DNA of 64,000 nt from Thiosulfativibrio zosterae. GTDB taxonomy: Bacteria > Pseudomonadota > Gammaproteobacteria > Thiomicrospirales > Thiomicrospiraceae. The position numbers were made by a program, and so were the translations under genes. Every line of letters begins with the position of its first letter. Position 1 is the first letter of the stretch. Of the stretch, positions 1 to 9,208 are shown one piece after another. The DNA lies in NCBI RefSeq assembly GCF_011398155.1, contig NZ_AP021888.1, positions 658,501-722,500 of the forward strand, written 5' to 3'. A model generated the notes under the pieces. The model was given only the letters and a program-made list of their open reading frames with translations. It did not search any database and was not told where the DNA came from.

Positions 1-1102
1 CTGGCAATTCACGGCCAAAGTGTCCGTAAGCGGCAGTGGCTTGGTAAATTGGGCGATACAAATCTAACATGGCAATCAAGCCTTTAGGGCGTAAATCAAA
101 ATGTTCGGCAACCAATTTTTCAATTAAGGTGACGGCGACTTTCTCAGTGCCAAAGGTTTCAATACTGATAGACGTTGGTTTGGCAACCCCAATCGCATAA
201 GACACTTGAATTTCGCACTTGTCTGCTAGGCCAGCGGCCACAATGTTTTTGGCGACATAACGACCCGCATAAGCTGCAGAGCGATCCACTTTAGAAGGGT
301 CTTTACCCGAGAAAGCACCACCACCATGACGCGCCATGCCGCCGTAAGTGTCCACAATAATTTTACGACCGGTTAAGCCAGCATCGCCCACTGGGCCACC
401 AATCACAAAACGACCGGTTGGGTTGATGTGATATTGGGTATCGGCATGCAACCATTCATTAGGTAAGACTGTTTTAATGATTTCTTCCATTACTGCTTCA
501 TGCAAGTCTTTGTTAGACACGTCTGGGCTGTGTTGGGTTGATAAAACGACCGCATCGATCGCCACAGGTTTGCCATTTTCATAACGCAAAGTAACTTGCG
601 ATTTGGCATCTGGACGCAACCAAGCCAAGGCGCCGTTTTTACGCAATTCGGCTTGTTTTTCCATTAAACGGTGTGCGTAAAAAATGGGGGCAGGCATGAG
701 TACATCGGTTTCATTAGACGCATAACCAAACATCAGTCCTTGGTCACCCGCACCTTGTTCGTGCTCGTTAGATTCATCAACCCCTTGTGCAATTTCTGGG
801 GATTGTTTACCGATCGAGCTCAAAACCGCACAAGTCGCGCCATCAAAACCAAGATCACCGTGGTTGTAACCTATGTCTGTGACCACCTTGCGAACCAATT
901 CTTCTTGGTCAACCCATGCATTGGTGGTGATTTCTCCACCCAATAACACCATGCCGGTTTTAACAAAGGTTTCGCAGGCAACACGGGCCTTAGGGTCTTG
1001 CGCCAATATGGCATCTAGCATGGCGTCTGAGATTTGGTCGGCGATTTTGTCTGGATGGCCTTCGGATACGGATTCAGATGTAAATACTGTGGTTTTTGTC
1101 AT
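1..1102 (-). CDS. metK: S-adenosylmethionine synthase, 3' end cut by window
   Basis: Makes S-adenosylmethionine from methionine and ATP in the cytosol. About 367 residues are present; the family is about 385 long, so only the last 15-20 are missing beyond base 1. The N-terminus reads [19 protein letters not shown], with the ATP-binding GHPDK at residues 15-19. The [14 protein letters not shown] signature follows near residue 120 and the [19 protein letters not shown] loop near residue 270. The start at 1102 is preceded by an AGAGG ribosome site. Upstream lie a strong promoter and a SAM-II riboswitch, so the gene is probably feedback-controlled by its own product. Confidence 0.97.
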   Translation of the reverse strand, partial: MTKTTVFTSESVSEGHPDKIADQISDAMLDAILAQDPKARVACETFVKTGMVLLGGEITTNAWVDQEELVRKVVTDIGYNHGDLGFDGATCAVLSSIGKQSPEIAQGVDESNEHEQGAGDQGLMFGYASNETDVLMPAPIFYAHRLMEKQAELRKNGALAWLRPDAKSQVTLRYENGKPVAIDAVVLSTQHSPDVSNKDLHEAVMEEIIKTVLPNEWLHADTQYHINPTGRFVIGGPVGDAGLTGRKIIVDTYGGMARHGGGAFSGKDPSKVDRSAAYAGRYVAKNIVAAGLADKCEIQVSYAIGVAKPTSISIETFGTEKVAVTLIEKLVAEHFDLRPKGLIAMLDLYRPIYQATAAYGHFGRELP

Positions 1103-1170
1103 TTCTATGCCTCTTAAGCGTTTTGGTTCATGAGAGGTACGGAAAGTAAGGCGGGAATAAAATAGAGGTT

Positions 1171-1225
1171 CCTCGCTTTAGCCGTACTTTTTAAGCGCCC
1201 GCAAGCTGATATTTCAAATCGGCGC
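1171..1225 (-). ncRNA. SAM-II (SAM-alpha) riboswitch upstream of metK
   Basis: Read on the minus strand, the leader has the SAM-II layout. A 5-bp P1 stem pairs GCGCC (1225-1221) with GGCGC (1199-1195). The loop begins GAUUUG and ends CUUGC. After P1 come an A-rich stretch and the conserved GCUAAA segment, followed by GAGG. These match the conserved blocks of the class as I remember it (GAUUU, UUGC, the A-rich junction, GCUAAA). It starts within a few bases of the predicted transcription start and lies about 70 bases before the metK start codon. Control of translation or transcript stability by SAM is inferred. Confidence 0.82.
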
Positions 1226-1234
1226 ATGGGCGTT

Positions 1235-1263
1235 ATTATGCATACATTCAATTTTAGGGTCAA
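1235..1263 (-). promoter_or_regulatory. metK sigma-70 promoter
   Basis: On the minus strand a -35 TTGACC (1263-1258) and a -10 CATAAT (1240-1235) are separated by exactly 17 bases. The predicted start of transcription is near 1228, so the RNA would begin almost directly with the riboswitch aptamer at 1225. Confidence 0.7.
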
Positions 1264-1428
1264 GCGGTTGCTTTTTTAGGTTGCAGGTTTTTAGCCAGTT
1301 TAGGATGTCACTTGACTGTCACAAAGCTGTCAAAAAAGCATCGTCATTCAACGGGTGTTGGCGCTTTAAAATCCCTTTTTTGGCTTTGTTTGAATGCTTT
1401 GGTGCGTCATGGATTTTGGAGTTGCTGT

Positions 1429-3276
1429 ATGGCACAAATACAAGTTGTAAACTATCACCCAATTAAGATTGCATTGGATGAGCAGTTATCCACTCGCCTA
1501 ATGTCTTCTCCGTTAGGTAATGAGCTCTTAACGGTGTTTACTGGGCAACACATTCGGAGTTGTTTTCAACCGATTGTTGACATTAAAAAACGAAAAGTTT
1601 GTGGTTTTGAGGCCTTAACGCGAGGCCCGCAAAAGTCTGCACTGTTTTACCCGCTTAACTTGTTTGCAACGGCAGCCGATTTTGGATGTTTATATGAAAT
1701 GGATATCTTGGCTCGAGTCATGGCAATAGAGTCGTTTGCAAAACAAATTGATGCAGCGGATGAGGCTTATTTATTTTTAAATGTATCTGTCGAATCCGTT
1801 TTAAATTGTCATCATCAAAAAGGCCTGACACTCGCAGCACTTGATGCGCTAGGCGTTGAACCCAGTCGAATCGTGATTGAAATAACCGAATTACAGCCAG
1901 TTGAAGATTTTAATGTGTTTGTAACGGCAATTAATCACTACCGAAAATTGGGTTACAAGGTGGCGATTGATGATTTGGGTAGCGGATACAATGGTTTGAG
2001 AATTTGGTCTGAAATTCGACCTGATTTTGTCAAGATTGATCGACATTTCGTCACAGGTATTCATAAGGACGCTGACAAAAGGCGTTTTATGGAAACCATG
2101 GTGTCTTTGGCGCGCGGCTTAAAAACCAAAATAGTGGCTGAAGGTGTGGAAACCGAATTGGAGTTGCGCACGCTTGAAGCTTTGGGTGTTGATTTTGTTC
2201 AGGGGTTTCTATTCAAAAAACCTGATCCGCGGATTAGCAATGTTCTGGATTATCAGTGGCCCATAGAAAGACAGGAATCCTTGTCAGGAAAGTTCGAAAC
2301 GGTGTTTTCAGTTATTTCTTCTGATCGACGCTTAAATCCAGACACCTCAGTCGCTGAAGTTGCAGAAATGTTTTTAACGCAGTTAGATGCCGATTTTTTC
2401 CCGGTCGTGGGTAAGGGCAAGGTTTTAGGTATGGTATGGCGCCGCGACTTTATGGATGTTTGGGCCAGAAAATATGGTCAAGAATTGCATGGCCGTAAAG
2501 CGATTGTTAGGCTGATGGATTCGCAGCCCATCGTGGTTGATTGCAACACATCTTTGGTGACCTTGAGTCGTTTAATTACCGATTATCGTGGACAGGGTCG
2601 GTCTGATGCCTTTGTGGTCACGCAAGATGATTGCTATTTAGGCTGCGGTGAATTTAAAGATTTATTAAGAAAAATCACCGATTTGAAAGTGGAAAGCGCC
2701 CAGTATGCGAATCCCTTATCGGGCTTGCCTGGCAATGTGCCCATTCAAAACTTCATTGGCCAACTGCTTGCTAAGAATCAAGAGTTTGCCGTCATTTATG
2801 TGGATGTTGATCACTTTAAGCCCTACAACGACTATTACAGTTTTGAACAAGGCGATGGCGTGATTCGCATGATTTCAGAAGTTTTAAAAGAAAGCGTTTC
2901 GATAGAAGATATCGCCCTTGAAAATATGTTTATAGGGCACATAGGCGGTGATGACTTTATTTTGGTGTTGCAAAATATTGATTTAGCCCAGGCAATGTCT
3001 CAAGATATTTTGCACGGTTTTCAGCAGCGAATAGGCACTTTTTATTTGGAGCAAGATCGCTTGCAAGGCGGTATTCACGCCACAGATCGTAATCACGAAG
3101 CACGATTTTTTCCAATGATGAGTTTATCTTTAGGCGTATTATTGGTACGCCCTAATAAATTCAGTCACACGCAAATGTTGGCGTCTTATGCCACTAAAGC
3201 CAAAAAAGGCGCTAAAGCGGCAGGGGGAAATAGCTATTTTATTTTTGATTCAGCCGAGCTGACTGATTTGGTTTGA
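1429..3276 (+). CDS. EAL-CBS-GGDEF cyclic-di-GMP signalling protein
   Basis: Cytosolic protein of 615 residues with no membrane segment. The EAL phosphodiesterase domain (about residues 30-265) keeps the EAL triad in GFEALTRG, the LNVS asparagine, EITE, IDDLGSGY, FVKID, VAEGVE and QGF. All metal and substrate ligands are visible, so hydrolysis of c-di-GMP is likely. A tandem CBS region (about 285-420) follows and may bind a nucleotide. The C-terminal cyclase-like domain has GGDDF instead of GGDEF and lacks an RxxD inhibitory site, so its activity is open. I chose ATG 1429 because GGAG lies 8 bases upstream. An in-frame TTG at 1312 would add 39 residues but has no ribosome site. It stands alone, divergent from metK. 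Confidence 0.88.
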   Translation: MAQIQVVNYHPIKIALDEQLSTRLMSSPLGNELLTVFTGQHIRSCFQPIVDIKKRKVCGFEALTRGPQKSALFYPLNLFATAADFGCLYEMDILARVMAIESFAKQIDAADEAYLFLNVSVESVLNCHHQKGLTLAALDALGVEPSRIVIEITELQPVEDFNVFVTAINHYRKLGYKVAIDDLGSGYNGLRIWSEIRPDFVKIDRHFVTGIHKDADKRRFMETMVSLARGLKTKIVAEGVETELELRTLEALGVDFVQGFLFKKPDPRISNVLDYQWPIERQESLSGKFETVFSVISSDRRLNPDTSVAEVAEMFLTQLDADFFPVVGKGKVLGMVWRRDFMDVWARKYGQELHGRKAIVRLMDSQPIVVDCNTSLVTLSRLITDYRGQGRSDAFVVTQDDCYLGCGEFKDLLRKITDLKVESAQYANPLSGLPGNVPIQNFIGQLLAKNQEFAVIYVDVDHFKPYNDYYSFEQGDGVIRMISEVLKESVSIEDIALENMFIGHIGGDDFILVLQNIDLAQAMSQDILHGFQQRIGTFYLEQDRLQGGIHATDRNHEARFFPMMSLSLGVLLVRPNKFSHTQMLASYATKAKKGAKAAGGNSYFIFDSAELTDLV

Positions 3277-3305
3277 ACATTGTAAAAGGGATATGACTTA
3301 GGTGC

Positions 3306-3333
3306 TTGTTTTGTTTTACTTTTTCTGTATAAT
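3306..3333 (+). promoter_or_regulatory. Probable purE promoter
   Basis: A TATAAT at 3328-3333 lies 16 bases after TTGTTT (3306-3311) and about 40 bases before the purE start. The -35 is weak and the -10 perfect. No PurR-type operator was recognised. Confidence 0.5.
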
Positions 3334-3374
3334 TCATCCCTTTTTTAATTAAGAATAAAGCTTAGGGGTCATCC

Positions 3375-3875
3375 ATGCATACCACTGAACAAGCCTTAGT
3401 TGGCGTGATAATGGGGTCAAAATCTGATTGGCCAACCATGGAAAAAGCGGTTGAAATGCTTGAATTATTTCAAGTGCCCTACGAGTTGCAGGTGGTTTCT
3501 GCGCATCGCACGCCCGACTTAATGTTTGAATACGCCGCCAGTGCCGAAGCGCGTGGACTTGAGGTCATTATTGCCGGCGCTGGTGGTGCGGCGCATTTGC
3601 CAGGCATGGTTGCAGCAAAAACCCTCGTGCCAGTGTTGGGTGTGCCTGTGCAGTCGCGTGCGTTAAGTGGCGAAGATTCTTTGTTGTCTATTGTACAAAT
3701 GCCGGGTGGTATTCCGGTGGGTACCTTAGCAATTGGTGAAGCCGGGGCGAAAAATGCGGGTATTTTGGCGGCGCAAATTGTCAGTAATTCGCGCCCAAAA
3801 ATTCGCGCAGCGATTCGCAAGTTCCGTGAAGATCAAACCCAGTTTGTGATGGAAAATCCCGATCCGCGCGTTTAA
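3375..3875 (+). CDS. purE: N5-carboxyaminoimidazole ribonucleotide mutase
   Basis: Moves the carboxyl group of N5-CAIR to C4, giving CAIR in purine synthesis. It is 166 residues, the usual length of the class I enzyme. GSKSDWPTM (14-22) forms the phosphate site, SAHRTPD (42-48) holds the catalytic His44, and [12 protein letters not shown] follows near residue 71. AGGGG lies 9 bases before the ATG. purK follows after 75 bases, matching the purE-purK pairing in which PurK makes the N5-CAIR substrate. A terminator-like hairpin separates the two. Confidence 0.97.
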   Translation: MHTTEQALVGVIMGSKSDWPTMEKAVEMLELFQVPYELQVVSAHRTPDLMFEYAASAEARGLEVIIAGAGGAAHLPGMVAAKTLVPVLGVPVQSRALSGEDSLLSIVQMPGGIPVGTLAIGEAGAKNAGILAAQIVSNSRPKIRAAIRKFREDQTQFVMENPDPRV

Positions 3876-3906
3876 ATCACCCGTCGGATACCGATTAGCT
3901 AGTGTA

Positions 3907-3933
3907 AAATGCCTCCTTTGTGAGGCATTTTTG
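3907..3933 (+). terminator. Hairpin between purE and purK
   Basis: Arms AAATGCCTC (3907-3915) and GAGGCATTT (3922-3930) pair perfectly around a 6-base loop and run into a T-rich tail. It has the form of an intrinsic terminator but sits 18 bases before purK, so it may attenuate purK rather than end the operon. Confidence 0.6.
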
Positions 3934-3950
3934 TTTTGGAGAAAGTTGTT

Positions 3951-5057
3951 ATGACCCCAATCTCGAAAAAAGTGGGTGTGTTAGGTGCAGGTCAACTCGG
4001 CCGTATGTTGGCGATTGCTGGTTATCCACTCGGTCAAAAATTTGGCTTTTATGGCATCAGTCATGATGAGCCGTCTGCGTTGTTGGGGCACATGTTTACC
4101 CAAACAGATGAAGTGGATTCGCTCAAGACGCTGGTTGAGTTTGCCGATGTCATGACCTATGAAAGCGAAAATACCTCAGTTGAATTGGTGCGTGAAATTT
4201 CTAAAACCATCCCCGTTTATCCAGGTGAAAAATCTTTATATGTGACGCAACATCGCGGGCGCGAAAAAGGGTTGTTTGACGAATTGAACATTCCCTGTGC
4301 GCCTTATGAAATTGTTGATTCACTTGAAAGTTTACAGCAAGCGGTTGAGCATATTGGTTTGCCTGCCGTGCTCAAAACCACCACCGAAGGTTATGACGGC
4401 AAAGGGCAGTTTGTGCTTAAAAATGCCGATCAAATTAACCAGGCCTGGTCAGAAATTGGCGGTCGAGAGTTGATTTTAGAAGGGTTTGTGAACTTTAAAC
4501 GCGAGTTGTCTTTGGTGGCGGTGCGTAATGCCCATAACGAGCATGTGTATTATCCGCTGGTGCAAAATGTACATCACGAAGGCATTTTGCGCTATACCAT
4601 TGCGCCTGCCAGAGACATTAAACCAGAGATTCAACAGCAAGCCGAAACCTATATGCAAAACCTGCTAGATGCCTTGGATCATGTGGGGGTGTTGACTTTA
4701 GAACTGTTTGAAACGTCAAATGGTTTAGTGGCTAATGAAATGGCTCCACGCGTGCATAATTCGGGGCATTGGACGATTGAAGGCGCCATGACAGACCAGT
4801 TTGAAAACCATGTGCGCGCCATTACCGGCATGCCCTTGGGCGACACCACGCCACGCCAACCTTTGGCGGCGATGGTGAATATTATTGGTGAAACTGGCCC
4901 TGTTGAAGAAGTTTTGAAAATGCCGGGTGTGTTTTTACATTTGTATGATAAGGCTGAGCGCAAAGGCCGTAAGTTGGGGCATATTAATCTGATTGCCGAC
5001 ACGCAAGAACAGTTGTTCGAGCGCTTAAATCAACTCAAAGCTTTTATGCCTCAGTAA
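3951..5057 (+). CDS. purK: N5-carboxyaminoimidazole ribonucleotide synthase
   Basis: ATP-grasp enzyme that carboxylates aminoimidazole ribonucleotide with bicarbonate, feeding PurE. It is 368 residues from ATG 3951, chosen because GGAG lies 9 bases upstream; a TTG at 3936 would overlap that site. A Rossmann start GVLGAGQLGRML is followed by the ATP-grasp core with LKTTTEGYDGKGQ, then EMAPRVHNSGHWTIEG near residue 265. It carries one copy of the dispersed palindrome at 4437-4450, read here as NQAWS. Confidence 0.96.
   Translation: MTPISKKVGVLGAGQLGRMLAIAGYPLGQKFGFYGISHDEPSALLGHMFTQTDEVDSLKTLVEFADVMTYESENTSVELVREISKTIPVYPGEKSLYVTQHRGREKGLFDELNIPCAPYEIVDSLESLQQAVEHIGLPAVLKTTTEGYDGKGQFVLKNADQINQAWSEIGGRELILEGFVNFKRELSLVAVRNAHNEHVYYPLVQNVHHEGILRYTIAPARDIKPEIQQQAETYMQNLLDALDHVGVLTLELFETSNGLVANEMAPRVHNSGHWTIEGAMTDQFENHVRAITGMPLGDTTPRQPLAAMVNIIGETGPVEEVLKMPGVFLHLYDKAERKGRKLGHINLIADTQEQLFERLNQLKAFMPQ
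4437..4450. repeat. Dispersed palindrome, perfect copy, inside purK
   Basis: Core ACCAGGCCTGGT at 4438-4449 with A before and C after. It lies in coding sequence and is read as Asn-Gln-Ala-Trp-Ser. Confidence 0.9.
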
Positions 5058-5091
5058 ATACACCGCAGTTAAACTGGCTAAATTATATCAT

Positions 5092-6561
5092 TTAGCCAGC
5101 ATAACTGAGCAGTTGGCTCAGGGTGTTGGCTAAATCTGACGGCGTGACCCCAGCTTGGCCCATTTGATTGGCCAGCACATCACCGGCTTGGGCGTGTAAT
5201 GCCACACCCAAGCAAGCTGCTTCAAATAATGGCATGCCTTGTCCTAATAAACTGACCAGTGCACCGCTCAACACATCGCCCATGCCACCCATCGCCATGC
5301 CCGCGTTACCCGCCGTGCAAATTTCTAGGTGTTCACCATCAAAAATCAACGTGCCATTGCCTTTTAAAACCACCACGCCGCCATAAATTGAGTGCAATTT
5401 TATAATGGCAGCGACTCGGTCTTGTTGCACCTGTTCGGTGGTAATGGCAAGCAGTCTTGCGGCTTCAGCAGGGTGAGGCGTGAGTATCCAGTTGCGCTTG
5501 GCTAAGCTAATATCGACTTGTTGATTTGCCAATAAATTCAGTGCATCCGCATCAATCACCTTTGGATGCGGCAAGGGTAGAATGCGTTGCAAGCAATCCA
5601 TCGCCCAGGCATCTTGCCCCAAGCCGGGGCCAATCGCCAGCGCGCGACTGGAGAGTAATATCGATTTGAGATGGCTGCTTTCATAAGCCATGAGTTCGGG
5701 TAAGGCTTGGGTAATTGGCAAACAATGCTCAGTTTGAGTGACAATTTTAACCAGGCCTGCCCCAGATTTTAAACAGGCCAAACCGGCAAGTTGAATTGCG
5801 CCCATCATCGTGTGATTGCCACCAATCAAGCAACAAGTGCCTCTGGAGCCTTTATGGCTGCTGGGCTTAAATTTTGGCAGGGTATTTAGCCAATGTTTTA
5901 AGGGATGGTTTTGAGCGATGGGTTTAAAAGACTCATAAAGTTCGTCCGCTAAAAAAAGACGGCTAAATTGAATTTTACCGGCCTGTTCTGGTCCTTGAAA
6001 ACTATAGAGCCCCAGTTTGCGGCTGATAAAACAACAGGTCAGTTGCGCTTGAATGGCTATGCCCAATACTGCACCGCTATCTGCCTGTAATCCGCTGGGC
6101 ACATCTAACGCCAAAATGGGGATTTGGCTGGCATTCATCTGCTCGATGATGTCAGCGTAAAACCCTGTGACCACTTTATTTAAGCCTGTACCCAAAATGG
6201 CATCGACCAGCAGATCGGCATTGGCGAGATTGGCGGCGGCAAAGGCTTGTGGCTGATAACCCAATGCTAAGACTTCTTGATAGCAGGTGAGGGCATCGCC
6301 TTTGAGTGTTTCGGGAGCAGCGGTCATTAAAATATCCACTTCAAACCCCGCCAAAACCAAAATTTGCGCCAGCGCAAATCCGTCACCACCATTATTGCCT
6401 GCGCCTGTAACTATGCCAATCTTGCGCGCTTTGGGCCATTGCTTTTCTAGGCATTCAAACGCAAAAAAAGCAGCGCGCTTCATCAGCAGTAATCCTGCCG
6501 TGCCTTGGTCTATGGCAAGTTGGTCAAGGGCTCGGCTTTGGGCGGCGCTGTAAAAGTTCAT
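5092..6561 (-). CDS. nnr: Bifunctional NAD(P)H-hydrate epimerase / ADP-dependent dehydratase
   Basis: Repairs damaged NADH and NADPH hydrates. The N-terminal YjeF_N epimerase domain (about residues 1-215) has GAGNNGGDGFALA and LALDVPSGL. The C-terminal ribokinase-like dehydratase domain (about 225-485) has GSRGTCCLIGG, AIGPGLGQD and NAGMAMGGMGDVLSG with the catalytic Asp. I used ATG 6561, giving 489 residues starting MNFYSAAQSRALD, as homologues do; ATG 6579 would add six residues and overlap uppP. It lies directly after uppP on the minus strand. A degenerate copy of the palindrome sits near 5750. Confidence 0.93.
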   Translation of the reverse strand: MNFYSAAQSRALDQLAIDQGTAGLLLMKRAAFFAFECLEKQWPKARKIGIVTGAGNNGGDGFALAQILVLAGFEVDILMTAAPETLKGDALTCYQEVLALGYQPQAFAAANLANADLLVDAILGTGLNKVVTGFYADIIEQMNASQIPILALDVPSGLQADSGAVLGIAIQAQLTCCFISRKLGLYSFQGPEQAGKIQFSRLFLADELYESFKPIAQNHPLKHWLNTLPKFKPSSHKGSRGTCCLIGGNHTMMGAIQLAGLACLKSGAGLVKIVTQTEHCLPITQALPELMAYESSHLKSILLSSRALAIGPGLGQDAWAMDCLQRILPLPHPKVIDADALNLLANQQVDISLAKRNWILTPHPAEAARLLAITTEQVQQDRVAAIIKLHSIYGGVVVLKGNGTLIFDGEHLEICTAGNAGMAMGGMGDVLSGALVSLLGQGMPLFEAACLGVALHAQAGDVLANQMGQAGVTPSDLANTLSQLLSYAG

Positions 6562-6566
6562 GGCGT

Positions 6567-7334
6567 TTACACAAACCAAATCAATAGCACAATACCAAAC
6601 ACGATGCGGTAAATGCCAAAGGCGTTAAAGGTGAACTTGTCTAAAAATTTTAAGAAAATCGTCATGGTGAGATAAGCAACAATATAAGCCATCGCAAAGC
6701 CAACCAAAAGTGGCATCCAAGAAGTGTTGGCAAATTCTGAGTAGTTTTTCAGCAGGTCCAGTCCAGAAGCCGCCGCAAGCACGGGCAGGGCGAGTAAAAA
6801 TGAAAATTCGGCAGAAGTTTTGCGATCTAGTCCCACCATGACGCCCCCAACAATCGATGCTCCGGCACGACTGGTGCCCGGAATTAACGCTGCCATTTGG
6901 GCGATGCCAATCCAAAATGCTTGGCTAAGGCTTAGGTCTTCTATGTTGCGTGTGCGATGTGTGCCTTCGTTATAGAGTTTTTCCATGATTAAGAAAATCA
7001 CCCCGCCGATGATGAACATCCAAGCCACGGTGGCCAGTGTGAAGAGTTCTTTAATTTGGTGGTGGAATAAAAATCCAATTAAGCCAATGGGCACAAACGC
7101 AATGGCAACATTGACCCACAATTTAAAGTGTTCAAGGCTAAACTTTTCTTTGTAATGCGAAAAAATTGCCAAAATGGCGGCAACTTGAATAATGACTTCA
7201 AACGACTTATTTTGTTCGGTTTGCGCCAACCCTAACCAGTCACTGACAATAATTAAATGCCCCGTTGAAGAGATGGGTAAAAATTCGGTCAGCCCTTCAA
7301 TAATACCTAAAATAGCGGCTTGAAAAATATCCAT
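6567..7334 (-). CDS. uppP: Undecaprenyl-diphosphatase (BacA family)
   Basis: Inner-membrane phosphatase that recycles undecaprenyl diphosphate to the monophosphate carrier used for peptidoglycan and O-antigen. It is 255 residues, nearly all hydrophobic helices. The signature [16 protein letters not shown] (13-28) supplies catalytic glutamates, and [15 protein letters not shown] near residue 150 supplies the conserved Arg and Ser. It sits between the MidA-like gene (12 bases upstream) and nnr, so the three are probably cotranscribed. Confidence 0.96.
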   Translation of the reverse strand: MDIFQAAILGIIEGLTEFLPISSTGHLIIVSDWLGLAQTEQNKSFEVIIQVAAILAIFSHYKEKFSLEHFKLWVNVAIAFVPIGLIGFLFHHQIKELFTLATVAWMFIIGGVIFLIMEKLYNEGTHRTRNIEDLSLSQAFWIGIAQMAALIPGTSRAGASIVGGVMVGLDRKTSAEFSFLLALPVLAAASGLDLLKNYSEFANTSWMPLLVGFAMAYIVAYLTMTIFLKFLDKFTFNAFGIYRIVFGIVLLIWFV

Positions 7335-7346
7335 AAAGTTTCCTTG

Positions 7347-8537
7347 TTACAGTAAGTGTCTTAAATCGCGTAATTGAAAGCCCATCAAGCTCAAATCTAG
7401 CTGCTTGGTGAGGGCAATCACTTTAAAGTTTTCGCCCATTTCGTCGGGCAAGGTGAGGGTTTTGATTTGTTGGGCAATGTGAATTTGTTCGGTCACTGGC
7501 GCATCAGGCGCAAACGACATTTCAAGCAGACCGCTGCCCATTAAAAAATGCGCTTGAGTGGTATAGCCGGCCACTTTAAACCCCGCGTCAAAACTGGATT
7601 CCGCCACTTCAGTAAAATCGACATGAGCGGTAATGTCTTGCAGGCCTGGGTAAAAAAATGGATTGCTGTGCGCCAAATGTTGGTAGTGACAGCGCAAAGT
7701 GCCCATGCTGCGCGCGGGTTGATAATATTCAGCTCGGCTATACCCATAATCCACCAGTAACACCAAGCCTTTGGCAATAAAACCGCTGAGCGATGCTAGC
7801 CAAGGTTTGATGTTTAAATTGATTTCTGTTTTATAGCCTTTAGGCGGCGGAGTGCCAATGTTTTTGAGCAAGGCATTGGTAAATTTTTGCAATTTGCGCT
7901 CGGTAATGGGCACATAGTGCCAATCAAATTTTTGGGCGGTGTCATCAAAAATGACCTGGGCAATTAACGCCTGGTCGGCTTCTAATTTGAGGCGTTCAAC
8001 CGGCATGGCATCTAAGACTTCGTTTGCCAACACCACCGCTTCAATGGGGTGAGTAGGCAGCTGGTCGAGCCAAACCACTTTGTTGAATAAGTCTAAGGGT
8101 AGTAGGCTGAGGGTTTGTTTTTGAATCTCTCGCAAATGGGCGCTGAGCTCAATAATGTAGTAGTGGTTTAGCGGGAAATCTTGCAACTCCAATAAAATAT
8201 CTCTGGCCATAACGCCACGGCCTGCGCCAAATTCAACCAAATTTGGGGTCTCGAGTTGTTTGAGCGCTTGTTCGGCTTGTCTGGCCATGCAGCGCGAAAA
8301 AATGGGCGATACTTCTGGCGCAGTAATGAAATCCCCTTGGCGACCAATTTTGGGCAGTCCATTGGCGTAATAGCCTAGGTTGGGGGTGTAAAGCGCCATT
8401 TCCATAAATTGCGCAAAGCTGAGTTCTTGCTGGCGTTTGAGTTGCTTGGCAATTCGCTGGGTTAACTCGGCACTGTGTGCTTTGGCTTGGTCATCAGGTT
8501 CTGGCAGGGTAGGGGCTGATTTAATCTTAGGATTCAT
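7347..8537 (-). CDS. SAM-dependent methyltransferase, MidA/NDUFAF7 (DUF185) family
   Basis: 396 residues. The glycine-rich SAM-binding loop reads VEFGAGRGVMARDIL near residue 105. Family blocks LGYYANG, GDFITAPEVSPIF, VLANEVLDAMPVER and LLVDYGYSRAEYY are all visible. The mitochondrial relative NDUFAF7 methylates an arginine of complex I; the substrate of bacterial members is not settled, so I give none. It heads the minus-strand run with uppP and nnr. Confidence 0.85.
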   Translation of the reverse strand: MNPKIKSAPTLPEPDDQAKAHSAELTQRIAKQLKRQQELSFAQFMEMALYTPNLGYYANGLPKIGRQGDFITAPEVSPIFSRCMARQAEQALKQLETPNLVEFGAGRGVMARDILLELQDFPLNHYYIIELSAHLREIQKQTLSLLPLDLFNKVVWLDQLPTHPIEAVVLANEVLDAMPVERLKLEADQALIAQVIFDDTAQKFDWHYVPITERKLQKFTNALLKNIGTPPPKGYKTEINLNIKPWLASLSGFIAKGLVLLVDYGYSRAEYYQPARSMGTLRCHYQHLAHSNPFFYPGLQDITAHVDFTEVAESSFDAGFKVAGYTTQAHFLMGSGLLEMSFAPDAPVTEQIHIAQQIKTLTLPDEMGENFKVIALTKQLDLSLMGFQLRDLRHLL

Positions 8538-8728
8538 GGTTGGGTCTGCTTAGTCTGGCTCGAATAGCCAAGGTTTAGGGGTTTTGTCTGTTTGAGTTGC
8601 TTCACATTATAGTATAGACTTGCTCAATATCGAGTTTTTTCCCGGCAACTTGGCCGTAATTTTGCTTGAATCGTAAAACAAGTCAGCAGGGCTTTCTGGG
8701 GAACAGGGAATTTAAGGTTGGATAGACA

Positions 8729-9196
8729 ATGAAAGTAGGCATTAAAAAACATCAAGAAAATGAGTGGAGTGTGCAAATTGGCTGTGCCAGCATTAAACTT
8801 GACCGTTTTTCAGTTGAGTTGCTCAATATTACTTTGGAACATTTGGTGGCTTTAGATTCTGGGCAAGCGCATTCTACCCTAACCAGTTATGTCAGATTGG
8901 CGCATAAAAAACTCGAAAGTTTGGATGCTGCCGGTATGCAAAAGTGGGTTCGCACCGTTGAAAACGCAGATTTGCTGGCGTTGATGCAGTGCATTAAAGA
9001 CCAAAAGATTACAGATATGATTTTGCAGAATGTCGGGGGTATTTTAGCCAGACAATTGTCTGCCGACTTATTAAAAGCGCCTACGCCAACCGAGGACAAA
9101 GCCAAGCAAGCCATTAAAAATACCATGGAGCATTTGTTTGATTTAGAGGCGCGCGGCCAAATTCAGTTATTTAATGCGGATACGCAATACATTTAA
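8729..9196 (+). CDS. Small protein resembling the FliG C-terminal domain (first of pair)
   Basis: 155 residues, no signal peptide or membrane segment. Residues about 70-150 follow the FliG-C pattern: DLLALMQCIKDQKI, then NVGGILARQLSADLL, then an acidic/amphipathic stretch, and finally LEARGQIQLF near the end, like the closing G-x-I of FliG. The preceding segment SIKLDRFSVELLNITLEHL resembles SNEVVKALYQVIDQRL of the next gene, so the two are paralogues. No flagellar gene is nearby. A role at a flagellar or other motor is inference only. AAGG precedes the ATG. Confidence 0.6.
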   Translation: MKVGIKKHQENEWSVQIGCASIKLDRFSVELLNITLEHLVALDSGQAHSTLTSYVRLAHKKLESLDAAGMQKWVRTVENADLLALMQCIKDQKITDMILQNVGGILARQLSADLLKAPTPTEDKAKQAIKNTMEHLFDLEARGQIQLFNADTQYI

Positions 9197-9208
9197 AAAG
9201 AGGTTAGC

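Noticed and set aside
1312..1428. Upstream TTG start for the EAL-CBS-GGDEF protein
   Set aside because: No ribosome site; ATG 1429 has GGAG at proper distance and the domain is complete from there.
3479..3820. Minus-strand frame inside purE
   Set aside because: Antisense of a conserved gene and no features of its own; one of many such shadows in the window.
7639..7652. Further copies of the palindrome near 5750 and 7640
   Set aside because: GCAGGCCTGGGT here and ACCAGGCCTGCC at 5750 have two or more changes and lack symmetry; not counted.
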